This document shows positions 9,068 to 16,747 of a DNA stretch of 44,085 nucleotides, piece after piece (the stretch's first letter is position 1; every line of letters begins with the position of its first letter). The DNA is from Myxococcales bacterium (GTDB lineage Bacteria; Myxococcota_A; UBA9160; UBA4427), in contig DUCT01000020.1 of NCBI GenBank assembly GCA_012959665.1, forward strand, positions 1 through 44,085. The letters run 5' to 3'. The notes beneath the pieces are model-generated. The model saw only the letters and a list, made by a program, of their open reading frames with translations, was not told where the DNA came from and made no database searches. The translations under genes and the position numbers were made by a program.

Positions 9068-9727
9068 TCAGCGCGGCAACAGCAACTTGCGTGCGCGATA
9101 GAGATTTGACTTGATCGCGTCCTCGGACTTCTTGAGCTTTGCAGCAATTTCGCTTATGGGGCGGTCGTCGATGTGGTGCAGGCGAAAGAGCATGCGCTGC
9201 TCATCGGTGAGTTTGTGGGCAGCGGAACTCATTTCCTCGATCCGCTCCTGGCACTCGTATTCCTCCAGCGGAGTGGGTCGAGTGCTGGCGTGGGCGGTGT
9301 TGCTCTCGGAGTTCTCTTCCATCAGAGGAACCGTAGGATGGCGCTTGCGCTTGAACCGGCTGGCGATCACTCGGCGAGTCACGCCGAAGATCCAGGCCGA
9401 GAACGGGGCTTCGCCCCGGTAGGAGTCCAGACAGGAGAAGACGGCGATAAACACCTCTTGGGTCGTCTCTTCCACATCGGCTCGAATGCCCATGCGTCGA
9501 TCGATAAAGCGGTATATGCGCTTGAAATACCGCTCGTAGAGGATCTCGAATGCTTCGCGATCGCCCTTGCGGACCTTGTCCACAATTTCTAGGTCGCTGC
9601 ATTCCTGCACGGGCTGATTGGCCGATGCCGGGCCCACTGGGCAGGCACTCGGTGCCGAGCTCTCGGTGGGCGCGTGTTGCGGAGCCCCACTGGGCTTCGT
9701 TTCGTTCCTGTTTGCCTGTTCTCGCAT
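9068..9727 (-). CDS. RNA polymerase sigma factor, sigma-70 family, ECF-like
   Basis: Region 2 is clear: GDREAFEILYERYFKRIYRFIDRRMG, then DVEETTQEVFIAVFSCLDSYRGEAPFSAWIFGVTRRVI. Region 4 follows: LTDEQRMLFRLHHIDDRPISEIAAKLKKSEDAIKSNLYRARKLLL, with a helix-turn-helix. No regions 1.1 or 3 are present, so the architecture is ECF-type. The roughly 45-residue N-terminus is low complexity, so the true start may be internal. No anti-sigma factor is adjacent; the neighbouring degenerate hydrolase is not an obvious candidate. An AT-rich segment with direct repeats lies upstream (9834-9862). Confidence 0.88.
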   Translation of the reverse strand: MREQANRNETKPSGAPQHAPTESSAPSACPVGPASANQPVQECSDLEIVDKVRKGDREAFEILYERYFKRIYRFIDRRMGIRADVEETTQEVFIAVFSCLDSYRGEAPFSAWIFGVTRRVIASRFKRKRHPTVPLMEENSESNTAHASTRPTPLEEYECQERIEEMSSAAHKLTDEQRMLFRLHHIDDRPISEIAAKLKKSEDAIKSNLYRARKLLLPR

Positions 9728-9833
9728 TCGACTGTCCCCCTGAATTCCCAGATTCAGATCCCAAGGAGCCGCTGCGCCCAGTAAAGGTCGCAGGGACTCT
9801 CATTGGGTTGTGTCCCTGGGGTCCATGGAGGTG

Positions 9834-9862
9834 TCAAAAAAATATTCGAATCGCTCAAAAAA
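9834..9862. promoter_or_regulatory. AT-rich direct repeat upstream of sigma-factor gene
   Basis: TCAAAAAA occurs twice, starting at 9834 and 9855, 21 bp apart (two helical turns). They flank the short palindrome ATTCGAAT. This is the only AT-rich stretch in the 212 nt between the sigma gene and the nuclease-like gene. It is likely part of the promoter or an operator of the sigma gene. Confidence 0.3.
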
Positions 9863-9939
9863 CATTTAACTACCCGGGGGGACGGACGAGGGCGTCAAGA
9901 AGGGGCCCCGGGCACATCCTTCGGCCGAGGTAACGGCCT

Positions 9940-10542
9940 CTACTCGCCCAGGGATTCTTCGGTATCGGATTTGAGTCCGAGGTCGCTGTCTCTCAGATTG
10001 CTCCGGAAGGCGGGTAGTGGCGGGGCGGTCTCCGGTACGGTGAATTTCCTGACCGGGCCTTGTTGTCCCTCCGGGCTCGAAGGGCCTCTGGAGCCGACGG
10101 TTTCCAGTAGGAGGCCCGAATGGGGTCCAGCTCGCACAGCGGTGTACCGGACCAATTGGACGATGCCCGCGCGTAGGCTGCGGGATGCGGCTCTGGTTTC
10201 TGTCGCGAAGCTCGGGGCCAGCAGGATGGCTCGAACCGGTGTGTCTGGAGAGATTTTCAACTCGGGTGCGAGCTTGGCCCAGTCCCCCACGCGCGCTGCA
10301 ACCCATGCACGCTGGGCGAGGGAACGGGTTAAAAGCGCGGCATCACTTTCGCCCTCTAGGGCCAGCAGCATCAGGATCACGTCGCCGTGATCGTTGACCG
10401 TCACCAGATCGATGGGCGAGGCCAGTCCCATGATGTTTTCCGCGATTACGCGAAGTCCCGGATCCAGCTGGTGGAGTTGTGCCTTTACCCCTCTTCGTAG
10501 GTAGTCGATGGATAGGGGCTGGGTTTTTTGAATTTCGGTCAA
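9940..10542 (-). CDS. Hypothetical protein resembling an inactive PD-(D/E)XK nuclease fold
   Basis: A 200-residue soluble protein. The pattern LDPGLRVIAENIMGLASPIDLVTVNDHGDVILMLLALEGESDAALLTRSLAQRAWV resembles nuclease-fold proteins, in which a PIDLV-type acidic residue precedes a strand ending in an ExK. Here the second motif reads LALEGE, so the ExK lysine is not evident. RAILLAPSFATETRAASRSL fits a later strand and helix of the fold. The last about 45 residues are proline- and serine-rich and probably disordered. The TTG start overlaps the stop of the upstream MinD-like gene (TTGA), so the two are probably translationally coupled. Fold assignment is a pattern judgement, not a profile hit. 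Confidence 0.55.
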   Translation of the reverse strand: MTEIQKTQPLSIDYLRRGVKAQLHQLDPGLRVIAENIMGLASPIDLVTVNDHGDVILMLLALEGESDAALLTRSLAQRAWVAARVGDWAKLAPELKISPDTPVRAILLAPSFATETRAASRSLRAGIVQLVRYTAVRAGPHSGLLLETVGSRGPSSPEGQQGPVRKFTVPETAPPLPAFRSNLRDSDLGLKSDTEESLGE

Positions 10543-11333
10543 GGCAGTCCCCGGAGCATGTCGGTCAGCAGGAGTTGGGCTACGTCGCGAAGAGCCCTTG
10601 CCGCGGGGGATTGGGGGTGGGCGAGGCCGATGGGCCTTTGGGCCACGATGGCTCGGTAGACATGCAGGGCGTCGACCAGAAGTCCGTAGCTCTGCACATC
10701 ATGTCCGAGGTTCTTGCGAGCGGCCTGGGCTATACGAGCGAAGGCCGTCTCGGCTTCCGCGCGGCACTCGGCGCCGTGGATTGTGATTCCCACTCGGGCC
10801 TGGGACTGCTTTTGCACGATGGCTCTGGCAGTTTTCAAGGTGTCCTGTAGGTCCGAGGTTTTGGACGAGGTGAAGAGCAGGGTCCAGCGAAGGAGCGCGC
10901 AATTCTTCCACCCGGCGTCGAGCCACGATGGCGGGATGCGGACAAAGATCAGCCCGCCTTCGGCTCCGCCACGCGCCCCCGCGGCGGCCTCTCGGGCAAT
11001 CTGATCGAGGCTCTTGAGATCCTTCGCCAAGGTTGGTCGAAACTCGACGCCCAGAGGGCCCGCACCGGCCTGGGGCCAGAGGGGAGAGGGGCTGACATCG
11101 TCGGGTGAGATGACCAAGGCGTCCCCCCCGAGGCGTGCCACCTCTACGGCGAGGTTCCACGTGAAAGCCGCGCGAACTACGTCCCGGTCGCCGATGGGAA
11201 CGCCGACGATTTGAGGCGGTGAGGGTTGCGAGGAAGGTCTCGGTTCTTTTTGGGCAAGCCTACCCTCGGGCGCGTCCGGCTTAGCCAGTTCGGGTCCGAA
11301 GTGATGAAGGACGTCGGCGAGGTTGCGAGGCAA
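10539..11333 (-). CDS. MinD/FlhG-like protein lacking the Walker A lysine motif
   Basis: 264 residues with the outline of a MinD/FlhG/ParA ATPase. IVGVPIGDRDVVRAAFTWNLAVEVARLGGDALVISPDD aligns with the usual IxxVxSGKGGVGKTxxAxNLAxxLAxxGxxVLLIDxD. Later, DLQDTLKTARAIVQKQSQARVGITIHGAECRAEAETAFARI matches the TPEP-like and NRV-like segments, and AIVAQRPIGLAHPQSPAARALRDVAQLL matches the family C-terminus. The P-loop reads GDRDVVRAAF: KGGxGKT is gone, so ATP hydrolysis is unlikely. The N-terminus NLADVLHHFGPE is a separate short motif. TTG start, 9 nt after the ParA-CBM48 stop; it overlaps the next gene. Possible partner or anchor of the adjacent active ParA. Confidence 0.62.
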   Translation of the reverse strand: MPRNLADVLHHFGPELAKPDAPEGRLAQKEPRPSSQPSPPQIVGVPIGDRDVVRAAFTWNLAVEVARLGGDALVISPDDVSPSPLWPQAGAGPLGVEFRPTLAKDLKSLDQIAREAAAGARGGAEGGLIFVRIPPSWLDAGWKNCALLRWTLLFTSSKTSDLQDTLKTARAIVQKQSQARVGITIHGAECRAEAETAFARIAQAARKNLGHDVQSYGLLVDALHVYRAIVAQRPIGLAHPQSPAARALRDVAQLLLTDMLRGLP

Positions 11334-11342
11334 GCGCAGAGA

Positions 11343-12431
11343 CTAGCGGACGTGGAGAACTGAGTTGGTCTGTCCCATCGGTCCTGCTGAGCTGTTCTGA
11401 TTCGCTGGGTCAACCCTCCACTGGCCGTCTACGAAATAGCGGTATTGGTAGGTTCCGGGCGGCAAGCTCAGCACTTTGACCCATACCCGTGTTCGCCCCT
11501 CGGCTTCGACTCGGGAGAGGACGTTCCGGTCGGGCACCCAGTCGTTGAAGTCGCCGGCAATTCTCACGTCGCCGGCATCCGAGTCCCGGTATTCCACCAC
11601 GACCTCCCGCTTCTCTGGGTTGCTCGATTCCGCGTTATCGGCGGTGGTTGAGGCGACGACTTGTGGTCCACCCAAACTCACCTCCATGGCCAAGGCCGCG
11701 TAGTCCAGAGCGCCATTGGCCTTTGGCGCATATAGGCTGATGGGTTTGCCGTTTTGCGCGGCTTCGCGAATTTTTACGTTGAGTCGGACGACCGAGTCGA
11801 AGCACAGATCCCGGAAAAGCTCCCTGATTTCGCCCAGGGTTTCGCGGGCATAGCGTGTTCGCCCGTCGTAGAGAGTCGGCAGTACTCGAACCGAGAGGGA
11901 GTGCCCGACACGGTCCATCAGCAGGGAGATCGTCTCGAGGAGCTTTTGGACACCGTCAACGGCAAAGGAGCTGGTTTCCAGCGGTACGATGACTTCCTGG
12001 GAAGCCCTCAAAGCATTGAAAGTCAGGAGGCTGACTGCGGGTGGGCAGTCGATCAGGATGAAGTCGTAGTCGGGCTTGAGGGAATCCAGCGCCCGAGAGA
12101 GCCTCTCGGTGCGCGCCTCTTGGTGTTCTGCAGCGAGTTTCTGCTCAAGGGCCGAGAGCACGATTCCAGCAGGCGCAAGATCGACTCCGTGGGAGACATT
12201 GAGGATGATTCGGCTGAGTGCGGTCGCTCCGGCGGGTTCGACGAGAACCTCGTAAAGATTCTCGTCGAGTTCGTCCGGGTTTATGCCGAGCGCAAGGCTT
12301 GCGTGGGCCTGGGGATCCATGTCAACCACCAGAACAGAGAAGCCGTCTGCCGCCAAAGCACCGGCAAGGTTCACCGTCGTCGTGGTTTTCCCGCAGCCCC
12401 CTTTTTGGTTGACGATGCTGATCGTTCGCAT
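11343..12431 (-). CDS. ParA/Soj-type ATPase fused to a CBM48 (AMPK-beta-like glycogen-binding) domain
   Basis: Residues 1-255 are a canonical ParA: deviant Walker A KGGCGKTTTT, DMDPQAHASLALG, and Walker B DFILIDCPPAVSLLTFNAL. Residues about 275-362 are a CBM48/AMPK1_CBM module (VRIAGDFNDWVPDR...PGTYQYRYFVDGQWRVDP...TNSVLHV). It keeps both stacking tryptophans and the late asparagine seen in AMPK beta, with Arg where AMPK has the glycogen-contacting Lys. A short Ser/Asn-rich linker joins the two. Start moved from 12467 to ATG 12431, where family proteins begin MRTISIVNQKGG and GGGGGA lies upstream. No ParB follows; the partners are a MerR regulator upstream and a P-loop-less MinD-like protein downstream. 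Carbohydrate binding and a positioning role are inferred. Confidence 0.88.
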   Translation of the reverse strand: MRTISIVNQKGGCGKTTTTVNLAGALAADGFSVLVVDMDPQAHASLALGINPDELDENLYEVLVEPAGATALSRIILNVSHGVDLAPAGIVLSALEQKLAAEHQEARTERLSRALDSLKPDYDFILIDCPPAVSLLTFNALRASQEVIVPLETSSFAVDGVQKLLETISLLMDRVGHSLSVRVLPTLYDGRTRYARETLGEIRELFRDLCFDSVVRLNVKIREAAQNGKPISLYAPKANGALDYAALAMEVSLGGPQVVASTTADNAESSNPEKREVVVEYRDSDAGDVRIAGDFNDWVPDRNVLSRVEAEGRTRVWVKVLSLPPGTYQYRYFVDGQWRVDPANQNSSAGPMGQTNSVLHVR

Positions 12432-12618
12432 AGCGCATCCCCCGATTACTCGAGAACTTTTAGGCATCTGGCGTGCTGTCGATTCGGTCCAATTTACTTT
12501 TTGCTCGACATGTGCAGGGAAGTGTCCATCCCTTTTCCATTCTTAGGTCCAAAGTGCTAGAGGAATTCACCGCAGTGGTCACTTTTTCATTCGGGTCGGA
12601 GACCTTTCCCCAAGAGTT

Positions 12619-13188
12619 TCAAGCCCCTTTCAATGAGCGCTTGTTTTGCTCGGCTGACGTTGCTCGCTTTACGCTCCGAGGGACGTGTAGTGCGCGCCAT
12701 GCATCGAGTTCGCGCCGAAAGTCACCCACTCGAAATATCCACTCACCTCCCCGAATGGCACGAACATCGCTGCCCTCGCTGAGGACCAACAGCACATCCC
12801 CTGTGGCCACGAGGGTTATTTCTCGGGACCTCCACGCGACTTCCGGGAGAATTTCTCGTAGGGCCTGAATGCTGCTCCGGATTCGCTGGACTGAAACCCC
12901 GGCGTCGATCAAGCGCTTGGCGGCCTTGAGCGCAATCAGGTCCTCGAAGGTGTACCTGTGGTGCCCCCCTTGCGTCCTGATAGAAGGTCGCACCAGATTG
13001 GTCTGCGCCCAGTACTGCAACTGGCGCCGGGAAATGGCAAGCAGTTGCAGCACGTCCCGGGTCCTGAAAATTGCCGGGTCCAAGGGGTCGCTTTCAGGCT
13101 GCACTGGAGATTTGGGCAGTGAAGGCTGTTTCGCGCGATTCTGCCACGCGTCGTATCGCGCTCTAGTAGAACGACCTGCGGAACTCAA
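12619..13188 (-). CDS. MerR-family transcriptional regulator
   Basis: A winged helix-turn-helix lies at about residues 40-110: FRTRDVLQLLAISRRQLQYWAQTNLVRPSIRTQGGHHRYTFEDLIALKAAKRLIDAGVSVQRIRSSIQALRE. This is the MerR pattern, including the GGHHRY wing. The C-terminal part lacks the cysteines of metal sensors and ends in a basic helix, so the effector is unknown. TTG start; the roughly 39-residue lead-in is low complexity and the true start may be further in. It precedes parA-CBM48 by 187 nt on the same strand and is divergent from the 2-phosphoglycerate kinase gene, both plausible targets. Confidence 0.85.
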   Translation of the reverse strand: MSSAGRSTRARYDAWQNRAKQPSLPKSPVQPESDPLDPAIFRTRDVLQLLAISRRQLQYWAQTNLVRPSIRTQGGHHRYTFEDLIALKAAKRLIDAGVSVQRIRSSIQALREILPEVAWRSREITLVATGDVLLVLSEGSDVRAIRGGEWIFRVGDFRRELDAWRALHVPRSVKRATSAEQNKRSLKGA

Positions 13189-13381
13189 ACTGTCCGCCGC
13201 CTTTCTCTGTCAGGGCGATCAATGCGCCCCGTGTCCCCACTCTGCCCCGCTCCAGGGTCGACCTGGGCGACTAACCCACCCGACGTCGAATAAGGGAAAT
13301 CCGGGCAGACGACCTTCCCTCTGATACGCGAGATAAGGCCGTAGAGACCTAGAAGTCAACCCAAAAAAGAGCTATTTTGAA

Positions 13382-13414
13382 CGATTAGGTCTTATAAGCG
13401 GTCCGATTAAGGGA
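13382..13414. promoter_or_regulatory. CGATTA direct repeat in the MerR / 2-PGK intergenic region
   Basis: CGATTAGG at 13382 and CGATTAAGG at 13404 are 22 bp apart, on the same helical face, with palindromic TTATAA between them. They sit in an AT-richer part of the 241 nt between the divergent merR and 2-phosphoglycerate kinase genes. They are candidate operator half-sites. MerR proteins usually use inverted repeats, so the binder may be something else. Confidence 0.3.
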
Positions 13415-13429
13415 TTTCTCCTCCGAACT

Positions 13430-14824
13430 GTGACGGGCCAATCATCGGTGGTGGGCCTTATCGCCCCCACGCCATCGACTGGCCCATTGACTGGCCAATC
13501 GGATCACGTGTCGTTGAGTGCCAGCGGGTACCGCGCTTGGTTTGAGCTGGGACAAGAGGGAGCATTTTTGCCAGGCCCCAAGGCGGTTACTGATTCTGGG
13601 ATCGATGCGACGACCGAGGGTGCCGACTCGACGAAAGAGTTGCGTCGCGAATTGGCTTCGATGAACTCTGAGCAAGCCGAATCAAGGGTTCTGGTCGTGG
13701 AGGGCTCGGGGGTTGCCCGTCCCTATATGCGGGGGATCATGGTCCATGCCCTGATGGCGAAGGGAGTCAGCTTTGACGATGCCTATTCTGCAGCCCAGAC
13801 AGTGGCGGCACAGATTGAAGGCCGCGGAACAGTGGAGCGAGTCGAGTTGAGCAAAATCGTCAAGGAGATCTTGGGCGACGCCCCTGAAAACGAGCCACCC
13901 ATTCCACTGCCCACCGCGATACGAGTTGTGGGTAATCGGGGGAGTACCCATTTCTCAAAGGGCACTTTGTCCCAGAGTTTGCTGGCGGCTTCCCTGGTGC
14001 CCGATGATGCGTTTGAGGTCGCTCGTCAAATTGAAACGGGGTTGATCCTTCAGGGGCGAGATGAGGTCTCCCAGGCCGACTTGCGAGAACTGGCCTTCGA
14101 CGCGCTGCTGGATCGCTTTGGCGAACGCGTGGCCGAGCGCTACTTGGTCTGGCGGGAGTTCGAGGAGCCCGACAAGCCTGTGATAATTCTGCTTGGTGGG
14201 ACGGCGGGTGTGGGCAAGACCTCATTGGCGTTGGCTGTTGCTCAGCGCCTGGGTGTCAGCCGAATGCTTTCGACGGACTCGATTCGTCACATTATGCGAA
14301 TCATGCTGTCCGCTGACTTGGTTCCGGCGATCCATGTCTCTTCTTTTGACGCCTACCGTGAACTGCCGGCGCTGGGCCACGAGGACGATCCCGTGATTGA
14401 CGGGTTTCTTTCCCAGGCGACAACCGTTTCGGTGGGGGTACGCGCGATGATCGATCGCGCCATCGAGGAGAATACCAGTCTAGTGCTCGACGGAGTTGCC
14501 TTGGTGCCAGGTTTGATCGACCTGACGGAATACGCCGATCGGGCTCACGTTTTCTTTCTCATGGTTGGACTCCTGGATGAGAAAGCTTTCGAGAGCCAAT
14601 TTGAAGCGCGTGCACAACGACAGCGGGCACGGAACGCGGCGCGCTACGTGGAGCGACTCGAAGAAATCCTCAAGATCCAACAGTACCTTCTGGAGCAGGC
14701 GGATCGAAACAATGTGCCAATCGTCGACAATGTCACTGTCGATGGCTCTGCTCTCCTCGTGATCCGGCACGTGGTTGATTCTCTGCGTATCGATTGCGGA
14801 ATCGACTTCGCCAAGCGACTCTAA
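13430..14824 (+). CDS. 2-phosphoglycerate kinase-like protein with tandem ATP-cone domains
   Basis: Residues about 86-150 (VLVVEGSGVARPYMRGIMVHALMAKGVSFDDAYSAA...VELSKIVKEIL) and about 160-245 (AIRVVGNRGSTHFSKGTLSQSLLAASLVPDDAFEVA...VSQADLRELAFDAL) are two ATP-cone-like regulatory modules. The kinase domain follows, with P-loop GGTAGVGKTSLA near residue 255 and STDSIRHIMR. It resembles archaeal 2-phosphoglycerate kinase, which makes 2,3-bisphosphoglycerate for cyclic 2,3-diphosphoglycerate. Bacterial homologues are poorly characterised, so the substrate is uncertain. The ORF starts at GTG 13430, but the first 77 residues are low complexity and ATG 13661 (MNSEQAESRV) is a serious alternative. 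Confidence 0.75.
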   Translation: MTGQSSVVGLIAPTPSTGPLTGQSDHVSLSASGYRAWFELGQEGAFLPGPKAVTDSGIDATTEGADSTKELRRELASMNSEQAESRVLVVEGSGVARPYMRGIMVHALMAKGVSFDDAYSAAQTVAAQIEGRGTVERVELSKIVKEILGDAPENEPPIPLPTAIRVVGNRGSTHFSKGTLSQSLLAASLVPDDAFEVARQIETGLILQGRDEVSQADLRELAFDALLDRFGERVAERYLVWREFEEPDKPVIILLGGTAGVGKTSLALAVAQRLGVSRMLSTDSIRHIMRIMLSADLVPAIHVSSFDAYRELPALGHEDDPVIDGFLSQATTVSVGVRAMIDRAIEENTSLVLDGVALVPGLIDLTEYADRAHVFFLMVGLLDEKAFESQFEARAQRQRARNAARYVERLEEILKIQQYLLEQADRNNVPIVDNVTVDGSALLVIRHVVDSLRIDCGIDFAKRL

Positions 14825-14896
14825 TCGGATCGGCTACCTGCTAGGCGCGTCGGTGAATCCCGCACTCCGGTTGCCTTTTCTTTTTCAGAGGGCAAG

Positions 14897-15619
14897 GTGG
14901 TCGATGAAAACGTGTACCTGGCAAGGTACGTTGAAGATCGGACAGGGCTGAAACTCCAAATGGCTCGATCCCTCAACTACGAAATACCGGGAACCGACCG
15001 ACGTTCCGATTCACTGGAATTGGCAGAGCGTGGTTTCGATGGTCTCTTCAGTTCGGAGTTGGAGAACCCTAAGGAACGCGTTCTGGAGATTGGCTTCGGG
15101 CGGGGAGAATTTCTGCTGGAGATGGCGGCCAAGCGCCCTGCGACCGCGTTCCTCGGAATCGAAATTTCATTCAAGCGGGTTCTGAAAATGGCAAGAAAGG
15201 TTGGCCGCGCCGGACTTGTCAACGTTCGATTGATCGAGGCGCGAGGCGAAGTTGTCCTGAGCGACTTGCTCCCATCTGACTTTCTCGACGAGATCTGGGT
15301 GAATTTTTCTGACCCTTGGCCGAAAGACCGGCATGCTCGACGCCGGATTATTCAGGCAGGCTTCGTCGAAAATGCGGCAAAGTGCCTCGTTGTAGGCGGT
15401 GTCTTGCACGTGGCTACGGACGATGTTCCCTACGCCCACCAGATTGGGGAAGTTCTGGCTGGCGAACCCCTGTTCGAGAATGCGTTTGCGCCCGACAAAT
15501 GGCTGCCCGAGGTGCCTGGTCGCATCCAGACGGGCTACGAGATCGATTGGCGGGCGGCGGGCAGGCCTCTGCACTTCTTTGCGGGCCGGCGAAGGCAAGT
15601 CTCGGGATCGGGTTGCTGA
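14897..15619 (+). CDS. trmB: tRNA (guanine-N7-)-methyltransferase
   Basis: SAM-dependent enzyme forming m7G46 in tRNA variable loops. The Rossmann motif is LEIGFGRGEFLLEMA, followed by FLGIEISFKRVLKMARKV. The family signature VNFSDPWPKDRHARRRII contains the PWPKxRHxKxR-like catalytic and tRNA-binding segment. The C-terminus carries YEIDWRAAGRPLHFF. GTG start with AGAGGG upstream; length 240 is usual. It is followed at once by rlmN, whose GTG lies 1 nt past this stop, so the two RNA-modification genes are probably co-translated. Confidence 0.92.
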   Translation: MVDENVYLARYVEDRTGLKLQMARSLNYEIPGTDRRSDSLELAERGFDGLFSSELENPKERVLEIGFGRGEFLLEMAAKRPATAFLGIEISFKRVLKMARKVGRAGLVNVRLIEARGEVVLSDLLPSDFLDEIWVNFSDPWPKDRHARRRIIQAGFVENAAKCLVVGGVLHVATDDVPYAHQIGEVLAGEPLFENAFAPDKWLPEVPGRIQTGYEIDWRAAGRPLHFFAGRRRQVSGSGC

Positions 15620-15620
15620 G

Positions 15621-16706
15621 GTGGATGGGATCGCCCCGCAGTTTTCCGCTGGAAAGCGTCCGAATCTCAAGAGCTTCGGACGCGATTCGCTCCGTGAACG
15701 CTTTGTAGCAGATGGCCTACCCGCCTACCGGGCGGATCAGGTCATGGTCTGGCTCTACGCCCGAGGCGTGGATGACATTCATGCCATGACAAACCTTCCC
15801 CTGGAGTTGAGGCGGGGGCTGGCTGAAACCTGGGAGTGCCGGGCGCTGGAGACACGCGCGATCCAGACCTCTGCCGATGGGACGAAAAAGTTCGTTCTTG
15901 AAACGTGGGATGGGGAAGTACTGGAAGCCGTGCTGATCCCCGAAGAGCGCCGCAATACCCTCTGCATATCCACCCAAGTGGGCTGCCCCTTGGCGTGTTC
16001 GTTTTGTGCGACTGGGAAAATGGGGCTCAAGCGGAATCTTGGCGTGGCCGAAATTGTCGACCAGTTCATACGCGCTAGAGAGGTACTGGCCGACGATGAT
16101 GTCATTACGAATATTGTCTTCATGGGTATGGGAGAGCCTCTGCTAAATCTGGCGGCAGTCAAAGAGTCGATTCGAATATTTACTGAACCCAGGAGCCTGG
16201 GAATGGCTCCTCGGAGGATCACAGTATCGACCTCTGGAATCGTGCCCCAGATTCGTCCTTTGCTTGAAATTGGTCCAATTAACCTCGCTGTTTCGTTACA
16301 CGCGACCACTGATGACGTGCGAGACGAGTTGGTGCCGCTCAATAAGCGCTTCCCCCTGAAGGTTCTGCTCGGAGCGCTCCGCGAAGAAGAGTTAATCACT
16401 AAGAAGAGGCCGGTATTCTTCGAATACACTCTTATGAAGAACACGAACGACAGTCTCGATGACGCCCGGAGGCTTTCTCTCCTTCTTGAAGGTATTCCGT
16501 GCAAGGTGAACCTGATCCCCATGAACCCTCACCCGGATGCGGACTACGAACCCCCGAGCCGAGAGGTTTGTGATGCATTCGCTGCGGAGGTCTACAGGTC
16601 TGGCCTGCGCGTCACCTTGAGGCGGAATCGAGGGCGGGACATCGACGCGGCGTGCGGCCAATTGGCCGCGCGCCACCTGCCCCAGGCGAAGTCCGTCATC
16701 CTCTGA
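15621..16706 (+). CDS. rlmN: 23S rRNA (adenine-2503-C2)-methyltransferase / tRNA A37 methylase
   Basis: Radical SAM methylase acting on A2503 of 23S rRNA and A37 of some tRNAs. Cluster motif CPLACSFC is in STQVGCPLACSFCATGKMGLKRNL. It also has GMGEPLLN, RITVSTSGIVPQI and LAVSLHATTDDVRDELVPLNKRFP. C-terminal RRNRGRDIDAACGQLA carries the methyl-carrying cysteine. The ORF track begins at 15399 inside trmB; GTG 15621 is the first in-frame start after trmB and gives 361 residues, the expected size. The stop is followed by a dyad at the convergent mltD end. Confidence 0.93.
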   Translation: MDGIAPQFSAGKRPNLKSFGRDSLRERFVADGLPAYRADQVMVWLYARGVDDIHAMTNLPLELRRGLAETWECRALETRAIQTSADGTKKFVLETWDGEVLEAVLIPEERRNTLCISTQVGCPLACSFCATGKMGLKRNLGVAEIVDQFIRAREVLADDDVITNIVFMGMGEPLLNLAAVKESIRIFTEPRSLGMAPRRITVSTSGIVPQIRPLLEIGPINLAVSLHATTDDVRDELVPLNKRFPLKVLLGALREEELITKKRPVFFEYTLMKNTNDSLDDARRLSLLLEGIPCKVNLIPMNPHPDADYEPPSREVCDAFAAEVYRSGLRVTLRRNRGRDIDAACGQLAARHLPQAKSVIL

Positions 16707-16719
16707 TCTCACCCTTGAA

Positions 16720-16747
16720 TTAGGCGTATGGGTATACGGCGGCCTAA
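16720..16747. terminator. Dyad between convergent rlmN and mltD genes
   Basis: TTAGGC and GCCTAA pair around an inner CGTAT/ATACG stem with a GGGT-type loop. The dyad lies between two convergent genes and overlaps the mltD stop. No U-tract is seen on either strand, so it may be a Rho-assisted or 3'-stabilising structure. Confidence 0.4.

Noticed and set aside
11343-12431. Plasmid or chromosome partition locus (parAB)
   Set aside because: ParA is present but no ParB or parS was found, and the CBM48 fusion and pseudo-MinD neighbour do not fit partition loci.
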